Source of the DNA: a virus
IMG/VR virus record: IMGVR_UViG_3300020578_000190
Coordinates: 1-39,497 of that record
Strand: one strand, 5' to 3'
Length of the DNA: 39,497 bases
Positions 32,424 through 39,497 of the stretch are shown piece by piece. Below the pieces are notes generated by a model. It was not told the DNA's origin and did not search any database. It saw nothing but the letters and a program-made list of their open reading frames with translations. A program made the translations under genes and the position numbers. How positions within the stretch are numbered: position 1 is the first letter of the stretch; each line of letters opens with the position of its first letter.

Positions 32424-32660
32424 TTATTTTAATTTGTAATATTCAGGTGTATTTTTTTTATCAATAACACATTCAATTAACATTTTAACAATTGAGATAC
32501 TTTCACTACCTCTTGTGTCGCCAGCTCGGTATTTTGATGCAACAATTGTTGCTTCTTCTACTGATTCCGCTTCAACAATGTATTTTAATTTTTGAAGTCT
32601 TGGGTTTCCGTTTCTGTCCATTTGTTCGGTTTCATAACCGATTGTTACTAAATAATGCAT
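32424..32660 (-). CDS. DUF4494-like small protein
   Basis: A 78-aa protein whose first part, HYLVTIGYETEQMDRNGNPR, and the following YIVEAESVEEATIVASKY resemble DUF4494, a family of Bacteroidetes and their phages in which a Y-L-V strand is followed by a V-x-A-x-S-x-x-E-A helix. Function is unknown. It stands in a leftward run between a GT-B glycosyltransferase (10-base gap) and the 73-aa gene (43-base gap). Confidence 0.5.
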   Translation of the reverse strand: MHYLVTIGYETEQMDRNGNPRLQKLKYIVEAESVEEATIVASKYRAGDTRGSESISIVKMLIECVIDKKNTPEYYKLK

Positions 32661-32670
32661 AGTTTTAATT

Positions 32671-33900
32671 TTATTTTTTTATAATTGATTTAAAAAATTG
32701 AACTCTGTCTGAACATACTTTTCTTAATGAATATTTGTCTTTTACTGTTTCATATAGTTTATTTCCGAGGTCCTCAATCATATTTGGATTATCTATTAAT
32801 CTTTTCATTTGTTTCGCCCAATCTTTATGGTTCCTTTTTAGATTAACAAATAAAGCATTTCCTTTATTATTGAATTTACCTTTGTCTATCGCGTTTATTA
32901 AATCTAAAGTATATGGTTCAGTCTCACTTGCAATCAGGGCTTTTTTATGAAATCCAGCTTCTATGACTTTTAGTTGAGATTTATTATTATTAAACTGTGA
33001 TTCTAATAAAGGTGCCAATGAAATATCAAAATAATTGTAATTCAACCCATATTTGTTGATATCTTGTGTCCATCTTCTAACATAATTTTTTTCTAAATCT
33101 CCTTTATATTGTTCTTGGTTGAATGATAAAAGATATTTTGCGTATTCGGGATCCACACATTTATATCCATCTGTAAAAATTAATTCATATTTAAACCAAA
33201 CGGTTTCCATTGGTTGGATGTCTCTTTTTGTTGTTTTACCAGTTTCTTTATTTATTTCTGAAACCGTTCCTCTCAAGTCAAAACCACATAAAACAAATTG
33301 AACTTTGTCTTTATAGGAATTATGAGTGGAAGAAATACCAGATCTCATTAAATCTATATCATGTAAGTGAGATGATCCCCCAAGCCAACCAAATCGTATT
33401 TTGTCAGATTGTATTGGATTGGGTTGAAATTGTTGTTCTTTGTCATTTACTGCATTTGGAAAAATGTAAACATTTTTTATACCCAATTTTTCAACAATTG
33501 TTTTTGCAAAAACGGGAGTTGTTGTAGAAATATAATCTACAGCTCTCATCATTTCTACCTTCATTAAATTAAATTTACTTTCCCTTATTTGAACATACAT
33601 TGGATGTCTCATATCAACACTCCAATAATCGTCAATATCCATTATAACTTTGATACCTTCTTTTTTTAGCCAATTTATTCTATTCATGTTTGTGACATGA
33701 TTTATTTGGTGAATAAATGTATGAAAAAATACTATATCGTAGTTTCTAAAAAATTCGTCATCGTTAGGCACTTCGTATGATATATCAACGTGTATATCGT
33801 CCGTATAATTATCTCCTATAAAAATAAAAGGATCTAATACTCTATACTTACCAACCCCGTGTTTATCTGATGGAATTGCTAAAATTTTTATCTTCGACAT
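32671..33900 (-). CDS. GT-B glycosyltransferase-like protein
   Basis: A 409-aa protein of the GT-B type. The N-terminal domain starts KIKILAIPSDKHGVGKYRV, with HGVGKYR as the glycine-rich acceptor loop. IMDIDDYW (86-93) is a segment common in phage GT4-like enzymes. The second domain begins near IRFGWLGGSSHLHDIDLM (about 168-185) and contains QLKVIEAGFHKKALIASE, the donor-site helix with E at the expected place. The C-terminal helix DLGNKLYETVKDKYS is typical of GT4. It is the third glycosyltransferase of the window. Acceptor and sugar are unknown; it is probably cytoplasmic. Confidence 0.75.
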   Translation of the reverse strand: MSKIKILAIPSDKHGVGKYRVLDPFIFIGDNYTDDIHVDISYEVPNDDEFFRNYDIVFFHTFIHQINHVTNMNRINWLKKEGIKVIMDIDDYWSVDMRHPMYVQIRESKFNLMKVEMMRAVDYISTTTPVFAKTIVEKLGIKNVYIFPNAVNDKEQQFQPNPIQSDKIRFGWLGGSSHLHDIDLMRSGISSTHNSYKDKVQFVLCGFDLRGTVSEINKETGKTTKRDIQPMETVWFKYELIFTDGYKCVDPEYAKYLLSFNQEQYKGDLEKNYVRRWTQDINKYGLNYNYFDISLAPLLESQFNNNKSQLKVIEAGFHKKALIASETEPYTLDLINAIDKGKFNNKGNALFVNLKRNHKDWAKQMKRLIDNPNMIEDLGNKLYETVKDKYSLRKVCSDRVQFFKSIIKK

Positions 33901-33953
33901 TAAACATTACTATTATATCAAATAATATAACGAATAATATTGAAAAAACAAAA

Positions 33954-34526
33954 TTACTTTGATTTGTTTACTCCTGTGATTTTTCCTTTGAATACGGAAT
34001 CACCAACTTTTAATACTAAATTTTCATTAATAGTTTGTGTTTGTTGTGCTGTGAGTATTTGATTTAACTTTTCGTCTAAGACTTTTCTAACTGTATTTTC
34101 TATTAGAACGGCGATTGCGTTCATGTCAAAATTTTGTGTTGGGATAGATTGTTGTTTTAATGGTTGTGATTTTTTTGTTTGAATTCCTTCTTGTTCCATT
34201 AAACGTTTTGCCTCTTTTACAAAATTCATATCTAAACTATCATTCAGTGATATTTGTGGAATTGGGTTATCAATATATGCTTTTTTAATCGCGTCTGGTA
34301 ATTTTGAGTTTAGAATTTTGTCTACACTTGGTGTTGGGTTTTCTTTAATTCGCACATTTGTATTAACTTGTGATTCTGATAAATTATCTTGACTTGATGT
34401 AATCAAATCCCTGTTTATGTTTCCTGTTTCATATTTTCCGGAATCAACTTTGTTCATAACTTTTTTTGCCTGTACTAGTTTCATCATTAAATCATTAGTT
34501 GATATTGTTCCTTTTCCTTGTGACAT
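33954..34526 (-). CDS. Hypothetical virion-associated protein, 190 aa
   Basis: A protein of unknown function with Ser/Asn-rich disordered N-terminal half, a central KLPDAIKKAYIDNPIPQ segment (75-91) and a C-terminal helix (AIAVLIENTVRKVLDEKLNQIL) followed by a short strand pair (LVLKVGDSVFKGKITGV). The helix could oligomerise. It is the last gene of the leftward cluster of repeat-containing and tagged proteins (33954-37205). The late-type motif TATTTATA directly abuts the ATG. Confidence 0.65.
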   Translation of the reverse strand: MSQGKGTISTNDLMMKLVQAKKVMNKVDSGKYETGNINRDLITSSQDNLSESQVNTNVRIKENPTPSVDKILNSKLPDAIKKAYIDNPIPQISLNDSLDMNFVKEAKRLMEQEGIQTKKSQPLKQQSIPTQNFDMNAIAVLIENTVRKVLDEKLNQILTAQQTQTINENLVLKVGDSVFKGKITGVNKSK

Positions 34527-34533
34527 ATAAATA
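34526..34533 (-). promoter_or_regulatory. TATTTATA motif touching the start codon (leftward)
   Basis: Read leftward, TATTTATATG: the last A of the octamer is the first base of the ATG at 34526. If it were a -10-like element, transcription would start inside the gene, so here it may be coincidence or serve another function. Confidence 0.25.
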
Positions 34534-34558
34534 AATATTTAATCTAATTTAAATAAAA

Positions 34559-35323
34559 TTACCAAATCATTAAAGATTTAATTCTTTTTATTTCCTCTGA
34601 TAAAGTTGTGTTTTCCTCATCATCAGGATTATCCTCAGGATTTTCTTCTGGTTTATTTTCTGGTTCAGGTTGTGGTAAATCTGTTGCTGGAACCTCTTGT
34701 TTTGGTTTTTCTTTTGGTAACTCGGGTTTTTTTTCTGGTTTTGGTTGTGGTAATATTTCTTTTTTAGGTTCAACTTTTTGTTGTGGTTGAACTTGGGGTT
34801 CTTTAATTGATGGTTCTTCTGGTTTTTCAGGTTCAGTAGAAACCGGTTCTTTTTTTATTCTTGGTTTTAGAGGTTCTTTATATTTTTTTAGTGATGGCGT
34901 TTTTGTCCAATTTGATGTGACGTAGGTCACTGACATGGATCCGTCATCACCTTCTTTATAACCTGGTCTTTTTTGATCAAAAATCTCGTCTGTAATTTCA
35001 ATATCTCTGGCCCTTGCCAAAATGAATGTCCTCCAATTTGACTTACTAAAACCTTTTTTTGAAATCGATGGTGGTTCAACCCAAGCCCTGATTATAAGTT
35101 TACCTTTAAAATTTAAACCCATTGCAACAGGCTCAACCAATATTCTTTTACCAGCCTGAACACTATTTTTTTTTGGTTTTCTTGGTCCCGAATAATAAAA
35201 ACTAATTTTTCTTCTATTTTTAATTGCATCAGCAATTGGTTTAGTGTTACTTGCTTGAACAATTAACTTACCAATTCGATCTCTTTCAAGAATAATATTT
35301 TCTATGAATTTGATTAATTTCAT
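34559..35323 (-). CDS. WYL-like domain protein with Pro/Lys/Glu tail
   Basis: A 254-aa protein. Residues about 31-115 fit a WYL-type fold: ADAIKNRRKISFYYSG (31-46), KRILVEPVAMGLNFKGKLIIRAW (59-81), WRTFILARARDIEIT (97-111) and EIFDQKRPGY (113-122). WYL domains usually sense a nucleotide-like ligand in regulators that also have a helix-turn-helix; none is present here. Residues 150-235 are a Pro/Lys/Glu linker. The protein starts with a short helix (MKLIKFIENIILE) and ends EEIKRIKSLMIW, sharing the R-I-K-x-L-M tag. It is in a run of probable virion-associated genes with one-base overlap upstream. A packaged or injected regulator is a speculation. Confidence 0.6.
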   Translation of the reverse strand: MKLIKFIENIILERDRIGKLIVQASNTKPIADAIKNRRKISFYYSGPRKPKKNSVQAGKRILVEPVAMGLNFKGKLIIRAWVEPPSISKKGFSKSNWRTFILARARDIEITDEIFDQKRPGYKEGDDGSMSVTYVTSNWTKTPSLKKYKEPLKPRIKKEPVSTEPEKPEEPSIKEPQVQPQQKVEPKKEILPQPKPEKKPELPKEKPKQEVPATDLPQPEPENKPEENPEDNPDDEENTTLSEEIKRIKSLMIW

Positions 35324-35958
35324 TAGAAATCTGGATATCTTTTATTGTCTCTAAATTTATTTCTTACAACATGATCTGCCCTTTCTAATATATCTTTAGA
35401 AGAACCAACATTTCCTGATAATTCACCCTTACCTTTTTCATCTCCATTTGATAATGCATTTGGATGAAGACTACTATATCGATTATCTGTTTTATATAAA
35501 TTTTTTCCAATAAGTTCTTTTCTTTTATTAATATCAGTTAATGATCCAATATTGTTACCATTTTCACCTTTTCCCTTTTCATCACCATCGGATATGGCGT
35601 TTTTATTTTTAGAATCATAATCGTTTCTAAAATTGTATATATTTTTTGCCAACAATTCATTTCTTGTTTTTATATCCAAAGACCCACCTAATTCATTTTT
35701 TCCCTTTTCATCACCGTCGGATATGGCGTTTTTGTGTTCACGACTATATTCGTTTTTTGATGTATAAGTATTTTTTACAACATTGTTTGTTCTCGACTGA
35801 ATATCAACAGAACTACCTAATTCATTTTTTCCTTTTTCGTCTCCATCTGATATGGCGTTTTTATGTTCTGTTCCATATCTATCTTCTAAATTATAGATAT
35901 TTCTTGATACGTGTTCTTGTCTAAATTTTTCCGCCAGCATTTCTAATTGTGTTGCCAT
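35323..35958 (-). CDS. Four-repeat SDGDEKGK protein
   Basis: A 211-aa protein made of four diverged repeats of about 43-47 residues. Each contains N-A-[I/L]-S-[D/N]-G-D-E-K-G-K (34-44, 77-87, 120-130, 167-177), then a Gly/Asn/Ser linker, a DI-x-x-R helix and a YxxxNxY-type segment. The D-x-D-x-K-G core is Asp/Gly-rich and could bind calcium, but is not a canonical EF-hand. The first ten residues, MATQLEMLAE, resemble the T4 capsid-targeting peptide in length and ending. Function is unknown. It lies among probable virion genes, with one base between it and the next gene upstream. Confidence 0.7.
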   Translation of the reverse strand: MATQLEMLAEKFRQEHVSRNIYNLEDRYGTEHKNAISDGDEKGKNELGSSVDIQSRTNNVVKNTYTSKNEYSREHKNAISDGDEKGKNELGGSLDIKTRNELLAKNIYNFRNDYDSKNKNAISDGDEKGKGENGNNIGSLTDINKRKELIGKNLYKTDNRYSSLHPNALSNGDEKGKGELSGNVGSSKDILERADHVVRNKFRDNKRYPDF

Positions 35959-35959
35959 A

Positions 35960-36451
35960 TTACATTAGTTTTTTTATTCTTTCTAATTGTTCAAATAATT
36001 TTAAATCAATGATAGGTGAAACATATGATTTATGTGAGTTTGATTTTATCAAATTTGTAGGTATTTTAAAATTAAAACGTTTTGTGTGTTTTTTGTTAAA
36101 ACTATTTTTTCTTTCACCATCTAAACCACCAACCTCATCTGCCATCATTCTTGAATGTTTTTTAGATTTTATCAAATCTCTTTCTCCTTGCAAATGTTTC
36201 TCCGCCCATTCTTTCATTTTATCGCCACCACACAAGTCATATTTAATTTTTTCTTTTACTTTGTCTATATTTTGACAATCATGAAGAATTCTTTTTAATT
36301 GTCCATATTTTACTTTTTTATCACTCAATAATTTTTTTGCTCTCATTAGTCCAGAATGATGTTTTCCATTTAAACCAGTTACAGTGTGATTTATTAAATT
36401 CAAAACTCCTTGTGGAATATCAAAAATTCTACCTTTTAAATCTTTATTCAT
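35960..36451 (-). CDS. Hypothetical basic protein, 163 aa
   Basis: A basic protein with IPQGVLNLINHTVTGL near the start, KYGQLKRILHDCQNI (about 48-62) and YDLCGGDKMKEWAEKHLQGERD (71-92). The pattern looks conserved, but I cannot name a family. The last residues are LERIKKLM, which match the C-terminal R-[I/M]-K-x-L-M tag found in scaffold, protease and the WYL-like protein. Eight bases of overlap with the upstream gene imply coupling. A virion or prohead association is inferred from the tag. Confidence 0.65.
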   Translation of the reverse strand: MNKDLKGRIFDIPQGVLNLINHTVTGLNGKHHSGLMRAKKLLSDKKVKYGQLKRILHDCQNIDKVKEKIKYDLCGGDKMKEWAEKHLQGERDLIKSKKHSRMMADEVGGLDGERKNSFNKKHTKRFNFKIPTNLIKSNSHKSYVSPIIDLKLFEQLERIKKLM

Positions 36452-37205
36452 TTTCTTTAAAATGTTTCAAAATATCGTCAATTGATAAATTGTGACTATC
36501 TAAACTATTTTTCAATGATTTAATTTGTCTTTTTATTAATGAGCTCACTTCTTTTACTTCTTCATTTTTACTTATAAGTTCACCATTTTGACTTTTACTT
36601 TTTAACACACTTTCGATATATTCTTCAATGTATTTTTTGGGGTTTTCAATTAATCTCACCTTATCCTCAGGTAAATTTTCATCATAACCCATTTTTTCTA
36701 GTCTTTCCTCTGCCTCATTATCGTCTAAACCCAATTTATCTTCCATATGATTTTTAGCATCATCATATGATAAATCTTTAAGTATAGTATCTTTTGCCCC
36801 CAAAACTTTTCTTTGATCCGATTCCGCCCAATATTTCAAAGATGTTCCCGTCCCATGCATACCGCCACCAAAAGCACCAAATGCGTGATTTCCCATTGCA
36901 CCTGAAGAAGCTTTAACAACTTGATCGGTTGTTTTCCTTTGAGTAATTCCTTTACTATTAAAATTTCTTGGTTTTTTTCCTCTTTTGATATTTCCTCTTT
37001 CATCGACAATCTCGTCAACCTCTTTTTCCTTATTTTCAACTTTATCAGGAATTTCTTCAAAATCTGTTTTATCTGAGAATTCTTTTGCCCATTTAGCCCA
37101 TTTTTTACCCTTTTTACCTCCCTTTCCAGCTTGAGCATAAAAAAATCTTTGTTGAGCCTTTGATGCAAACTTTTCTTCGATTACTTGTTTTATAAAATTA
37201 TTCAT
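36444..37205 (-). CDS. Virion-associated protein with basic KAQQRFFYA module
   Basis: A 253-aa protein. Residues 1-10 (MNNFIKQVIE) form a short helix ending in I-x-type Glu, like a prohead-protease substrate. Residues 13-50 hold FASKAQQRFFYAQAGKG, then KWAKWAKEFSDKTDF, a small basic module seen in many phage proteins but unassigned. A Gly/His-rich stretch (NHAFGAFGGGMHGTGTS, about 108-124) follows, then helical and acidic regions. It is the first gene of the leftward cluster, with TATTTATA 15 bases upstream, divergent from the adhesin-like gene. Confidence 0.65.
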   Translation of the reverse strand: MNNFIKQVIEEKFASKAQQRFFYAQAGKGGKKGKKWAKWAKEFSDKTDFEEIPDKVENKEKEVDEIVDERGNIKRGKKPRNFNSKGITQRKTTDQVVKASSGAMGNHAFGAFGGGMHGTGTSLKYWAESDQRKVLGAKDTILKDLSYDDAKNHMEDKLGLDDNEAEERLEKMGYDENLPEDKVRLIENPKKYIEEYIESVLKSKSQNGELISKNEEVKEVSSLIKRQIKSLKNSLDSHNLSIDDILKHFKENE

Positions 37206-37220
37206 GTAAAAACACTTTTA

Positions 37221-37253
37221 TATAAATATCAAACTCAAGGAAAGATATTTATA
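37221..37253. promoter_or_regulatory. Divergent pair of TATTTATA motifs
   Basis: One octamer reads leftward (37221-37228, 15 bases before ATG 37205) and one rightward (37246-37253, 5 bases before ATG 37259). Each faces its own gene and both are preceded by GA. This 53-base gap has little else, so it is the cleanest example of the motif acting as a divergent promoter pair. Confidence 0.5.
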
Positions 37254-37258
37254 GGAAC

Positions 37259-39025
37259 ATGAATATCCAAAATATTTTAAGATCTTATGGGTCTAAATTA
37301 GATATAAAACTAGATTCCTCGGAATTCTATGATTATACAATTGGTAAAGTTGAGACTGACTATGACGTAGATGTATTAGATTTATCAACACCCATAAATT
37401 ATACAACACTAAAAATTAACCAATCTCTAAATGGTGCTTCTTGTTCAAGAAACACAATATATTTGATCGAATATGACAATTCTGTAAACGATTTAGACTA
37501 CAAATACTCAGGACTAACGGCTTGTATTGATTATGATAATTTTATTGATCATTTTGAAACAAATTATGAGTATACAATTTTAAATAATCAAATTTTTTCA
37601 TTTACAGGTATAACAGATGAAACCCATTATTTTAGGATATCGGCCTATAATGAAAATTTAACTATACATACAGGATTTAGTGTCACAAATGAAGCAGAAT
37701 TATTAAGTGGTTTTACAAAAAATAGAATAAGATGTTTAAATAAATTAGCAAACTTACAAGCATGCTGTCCAATCACTTCAACACTTAACAACAAACCGTG
37801 GGCATATCAATTTAAACAAAATGACTTAAATAATTGCACTTCTGATATCATTCAAAGAAGACCAGAAAAAGGATGGACTTTAGATTTTATTTTTAATAGA
37901 AATAGTTTACCGTGGACAAGTGGTGGTGTTTTTTACTACTATGGTGTTAGGGGTTCAGATACGTCTTCAGCATATGCAGACAATAATTTGTCTTTTAAAT
38001 TCACTTCCGATAGAAGAATTAAATGGGTTGCTCATCATTATTCGGGATATTGTAATACAACAACAGGTTATGATGAAAGTTATTACATAAGTTCAGGTCA
38101 AACACCACAATTGTGCACAACAGGTGAAACTAAAGATTTCAACATAACAATAACATTCGACAGATATTCAAGGTATACTGATTGTGATTTAGAAAACAAA
38201 GGAGGATGGAACGATATGTTAGGTTGGGTTATTAGTGATTATCAAGATACAGAAGTGTCTGCTGTAACGTCCACTCAATTATCAACTTATGAAAGTGAGT
38301 CAGAATTTTTAAATAAAAAATGGACAGATGAAAGAAACAGAAGACTTGGAACTTTAAAGATTTATTTAAATGGTAGACCCATTTACAAATTAGAAAATTG
38401 GGAAGAAATTGTTCCTTCAAATAGGGGAACACAACCATTTATACAATCATGGGGTGGTGGAACAGGTCTTATGGGTAATATTCATAATGGTGTTTGTTGT
38501 TTTAATATTAAATCAATAAAATATTATGAAGAACCATTAGGTTTCATTCATGTTAGACATAACTTCTTAACAAGGTTGGATGATTATGATTTTGCCATAT
38601 GTGGAGAAAAGTGTGAAGATGAAATTACAGGATTAATTACACCAACTCCTACACCAACAGCAACGGAAACTCCTACGCCAACAGCAACTCCTACACCAAC
38701 AGCAACGGAAACTCCTACACCAACAGCAACTCCTACGCCAACAGCAACGGAAACTCCTACGCCAACAGCAACTCCTACACCAACAGCAACTCCTACACCA
38801 ACAATTACGCAATCAATTTCATGTTTCTGTTATGTAGTATCAAACACCACTTTTTCACCTGAGTATTTTACGTACACTGATTGTGTGACTCAAGAACTAA
38901 TTTCTTTTAACTTATCCGCAGGAGGAACAATATCACGTTGTTCTTCTACGATTCCGATTGCAAATCCTGGTGTAATTGTTACGGGTGGTACAGAACCGTG
39001 TTCTAATTTATTTGATTGTATTTGA
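37259..39025 (+). CDS. Adhesin or tail-fibre-like protein with Thr-Pro linker
   Basis: A 588-aa, Thr/Asn/Tyr-rich protein. The first 190 residues look beta-rich. About 200-445 resembles a concanavalin/LamG-type sandwich (WTLDFIFNRNSLPW, then LGTLKIYLNGRPIYKLENW and QSWGGGTGLMGNI). Residues about 461-515 are a Thr-Pro-Ala-Glu repeat, followed by a small Cys-containing C-terminal domain (SCFCYVVSN, FTYTDCVTQE and the end NLFDCI). More than a dozen Cys residues occur overall, high for this window. No signal peptide is visible. A virion protein that binds a host glycan is the natural reading. A TATTTATA motif is five bases upstream. Confidence 0.7.
   Translation: MNIQNILRSYGSKLDIKLDSSEFYDYTIGKVETDYDVDVLDLSTPINYTTLKINQSLNGASCSRNTIYLIEYDNSVNDLDYKYSGLTACIDYDNFIDHFETNYEYTILNNQIFSFTGITDETHYFRISAYNENLTIHTGFSVTNEAELLSGFTKNRIRCLNKLANLQACCPITSTLNNKPWAYQFKQNDLNNCTSDIIQRRPEKGWTLDFIFNRNSLPWTSGGVFYYYGVRGSDTSSAYADNNLSFKFTSDRRIKWVAHHYSGYCNTTTGYDESYYISSGQTPQLCTTGETKDFNITITFDRYSRYTDCDLENKGGWNDMLGWVISDYQDTEVSAVTSTQLSTYESESEFLNKKWTDERNRRLGTLKIYLNGRPIYKLENWEEIVPSNRGTQPFIQSWGGGTGLMGNIHNGVCCFNIKSIKYYEEPLGFIHVRHNFLTRLDDYDFAICGEKCEDEITGLITPTPTPTATETPTPTATPTPTATETPTPTATPTPTATETPTPTATPTPTATPTPTITQSISCFCYVVSNTTFSPEYFTYTDCVTQELISFNLSAGGTISRCSSTIPIANPGVIVTGGTEPCSNLFDCI
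38641..38802 (+). repeat. Thr-Pro coding tandem repeats
   Basis: Nested in-frame units, ACTCCTACACCAACAGCAAC with an optional GGAA insertion, repeat across about 160 bases and encode TPTPTA and TPTPTATE. Copies differ only by A/G in one Pro codon. The array forms the linker before the C-terminal Cys domain of the adhesin-like protein and is prone to copy-number change. Confidence 0.9.
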
Positions 39026-39046
39026 TAAAACTTTGATTGTAAATAA

Positions 39047-39054
39047 TATTTATA
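39047..39054 (+). promoter_or_regulatory. TATTTATA motif before the 122-aa gene
   Basis: An exact octamer four bases before ATG 39059, in the 33-base gap after the adhesin-like gene. AAGG follows it and may serve as a weak ribosome-binding site. Confidence 0.4.
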
Positions 39055-39058
39055 AGGT

Positions 39059-39427
39059 ATGGAATTTTTTATTAGACAAGGTGCATCAGACCCAATATTG
39101 AAACTTAGATTAGTTGATGACGGAAAAAACGATAAATCATCATTTAATGATTTGTTGGAAAATTCTGATATCACCTTTGAAATGTTCGATGTTACAACAC
39201 AACAATATCAAGTATTAAATGGAGATTGTATACTCACAACAAGAACAAAAAAATATGACCAAACTACAGATGAATATTACATAACCTACAGATTTACAGA
39301 AGAAAATACATCAGTTAGAGGTAGATATGAGGGTTTAATTAATATACAATTTTTGGACACAAATTCAAATCCAACAAATAAATTGATAGTTCCGGTAAAG
39401 GAAAAACTATTTATAAACATAATATAA
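39059..39427 (+). CDS. Probable virion protein, Ig-like/BppU-N-like, 122 aa
   Basis: A single beta-rich domain. The start MEFFIRQGASDPILKLRLVDDG, the central SDITFEMFDV and the end of GLINIQFLD, then NKLIVPVKEKLFINII give the strand order seen in BppU N-terminal-type domains that join fibres to baseplates. That relationship is by pattern only. It lies between the adhesin-like gene and a truncated gene that it overlaps by one base (TAATG). Confidence 0.6.
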   Translation: MEFFIRQGASDPILKLRLVDDGKNDKSSFNDLLENSDITFEMFDVTTQQYQVLNGDCILTTRTKKYDQTTDEYYITYRFTEENTSVRGRYEGLINIQFLDTNSNPTNKLIVPVKEKLFINII

Positions 39428-39497
39428 TGTCAAATTTAATTAAAACATCAGGAAGTACAACTAAATCAGTTGCAACAAGAAATACTAATTTTAAAAT
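39427..39497 (+). CDS. 5' end of a truncated gene
   Basis: The ATG at 39427 overlaps the previous stop by one base, and the frame stays open to the window edge, giving MSNLIKTSGSTTKSVATRNT and a few more residues. The Ser/Thr-rich start is compatible with a virion structural protein following the adhesin cluster. Nothing more can be said from 23 codons. Confidence 0.55.
   Translation, partial: MSNLIKTSGSTTKSVATRNTNFK

Noticed and set aside
1-39497. A complete circular genome with one gene crossing the ends
   Set aside because: Joining the ends does not keep the 39427 frame in register with the open frame at position 3, and essential T4-type genes are missing.

Overview
The window is a piece of a T4-like myovirus genome, and the host is most likely a member of the Bacteroidetes, probably flavobacterial. 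The T4-like assignment rests on one run of head genes in the T4 order: large terminase, portal (gp20), prohead protease (gp21), scaffold (gp22) and major capsid protein (gp23). A gp55-like late sigma factor, a baseplate OB-fold protein, PhoH, dUTPase and dCMP deaminase support it. The host assignment rests on four things: strongly AT-rich DNA; almost no Shine-Dalgarno sequences before start codons; several promoters of the Bacteroidetes type (-33 TTTG, -7 TAnnTTTG); and Bacteroidetes-like versions of ribosomal protein bS21 and ClpC. Both ends of the window cut through genes, and tail sheath, tail tube and replication genes are absent, so this is a fragment of a larger genome. I see no tRNA, CRISPR array, integrase or insertion sequence. 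No gene-free stretch exceeds 300 bases.

Layout. (1) 1-4330: the end of a truncated gene, then a leftward accessory block holding an unknown protein, a sulfotransferase-like protein, a cyclic-phosphate-processing receiver-like protein, a small lipoprotein and a two-domain ClpC-like unfoldase. (2) 4481-5935: rightward Hsp20, KTSC protein and nucleotidyltransferase. (3) 6006-18810: rightward virion block, with four unassigned, mostly low-complexity proteins, then terminase, portal, an unknown, protease, scaffold and capsid. A bS21 gene is inserted in the opposite direction at 14155-14337. (4) 18896-19647: a small rightward operon (unknown, then dCMP deaminase) behind a textbook Bacteroidetes promoter. 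(5) 19609-37205: a long leftward block with an SGNH-hydrolase-like protein, virion and baseplate genes, the late sigma factor, three glycosyltransferases, a HAD-like protein, PhoH, dUTPase and a cluster of probable virion-associated proteins. One of these carries a WYL-like fold and one is built of repeats. (6) 37259-39497: rightward adhesin or fibre-like genes.

How the parts may work together. Host-type promoters sit before bS21, the ClpC-like gene and the deaminase operon, which suggests early host-polymerase expression of takeover functions: ribosome modification, proteolysis and nucleotide supply. A recurrent TATTTATA octamer sits before most virion genes, always in the same orientation relative to the gene, and is a candidate late promoter for the gp55-like factor. 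Four proteins, among them the protease and scaffold, share a C-terminal R-[I/M]-K-x-L-M peptide. Several others begin with a short helix ending in (I/L)-x-E, the kind of site gp21-type proteases cut. This raises the possibility of a set of proteins targeted into the prohead and perhaps injected with the DNA.
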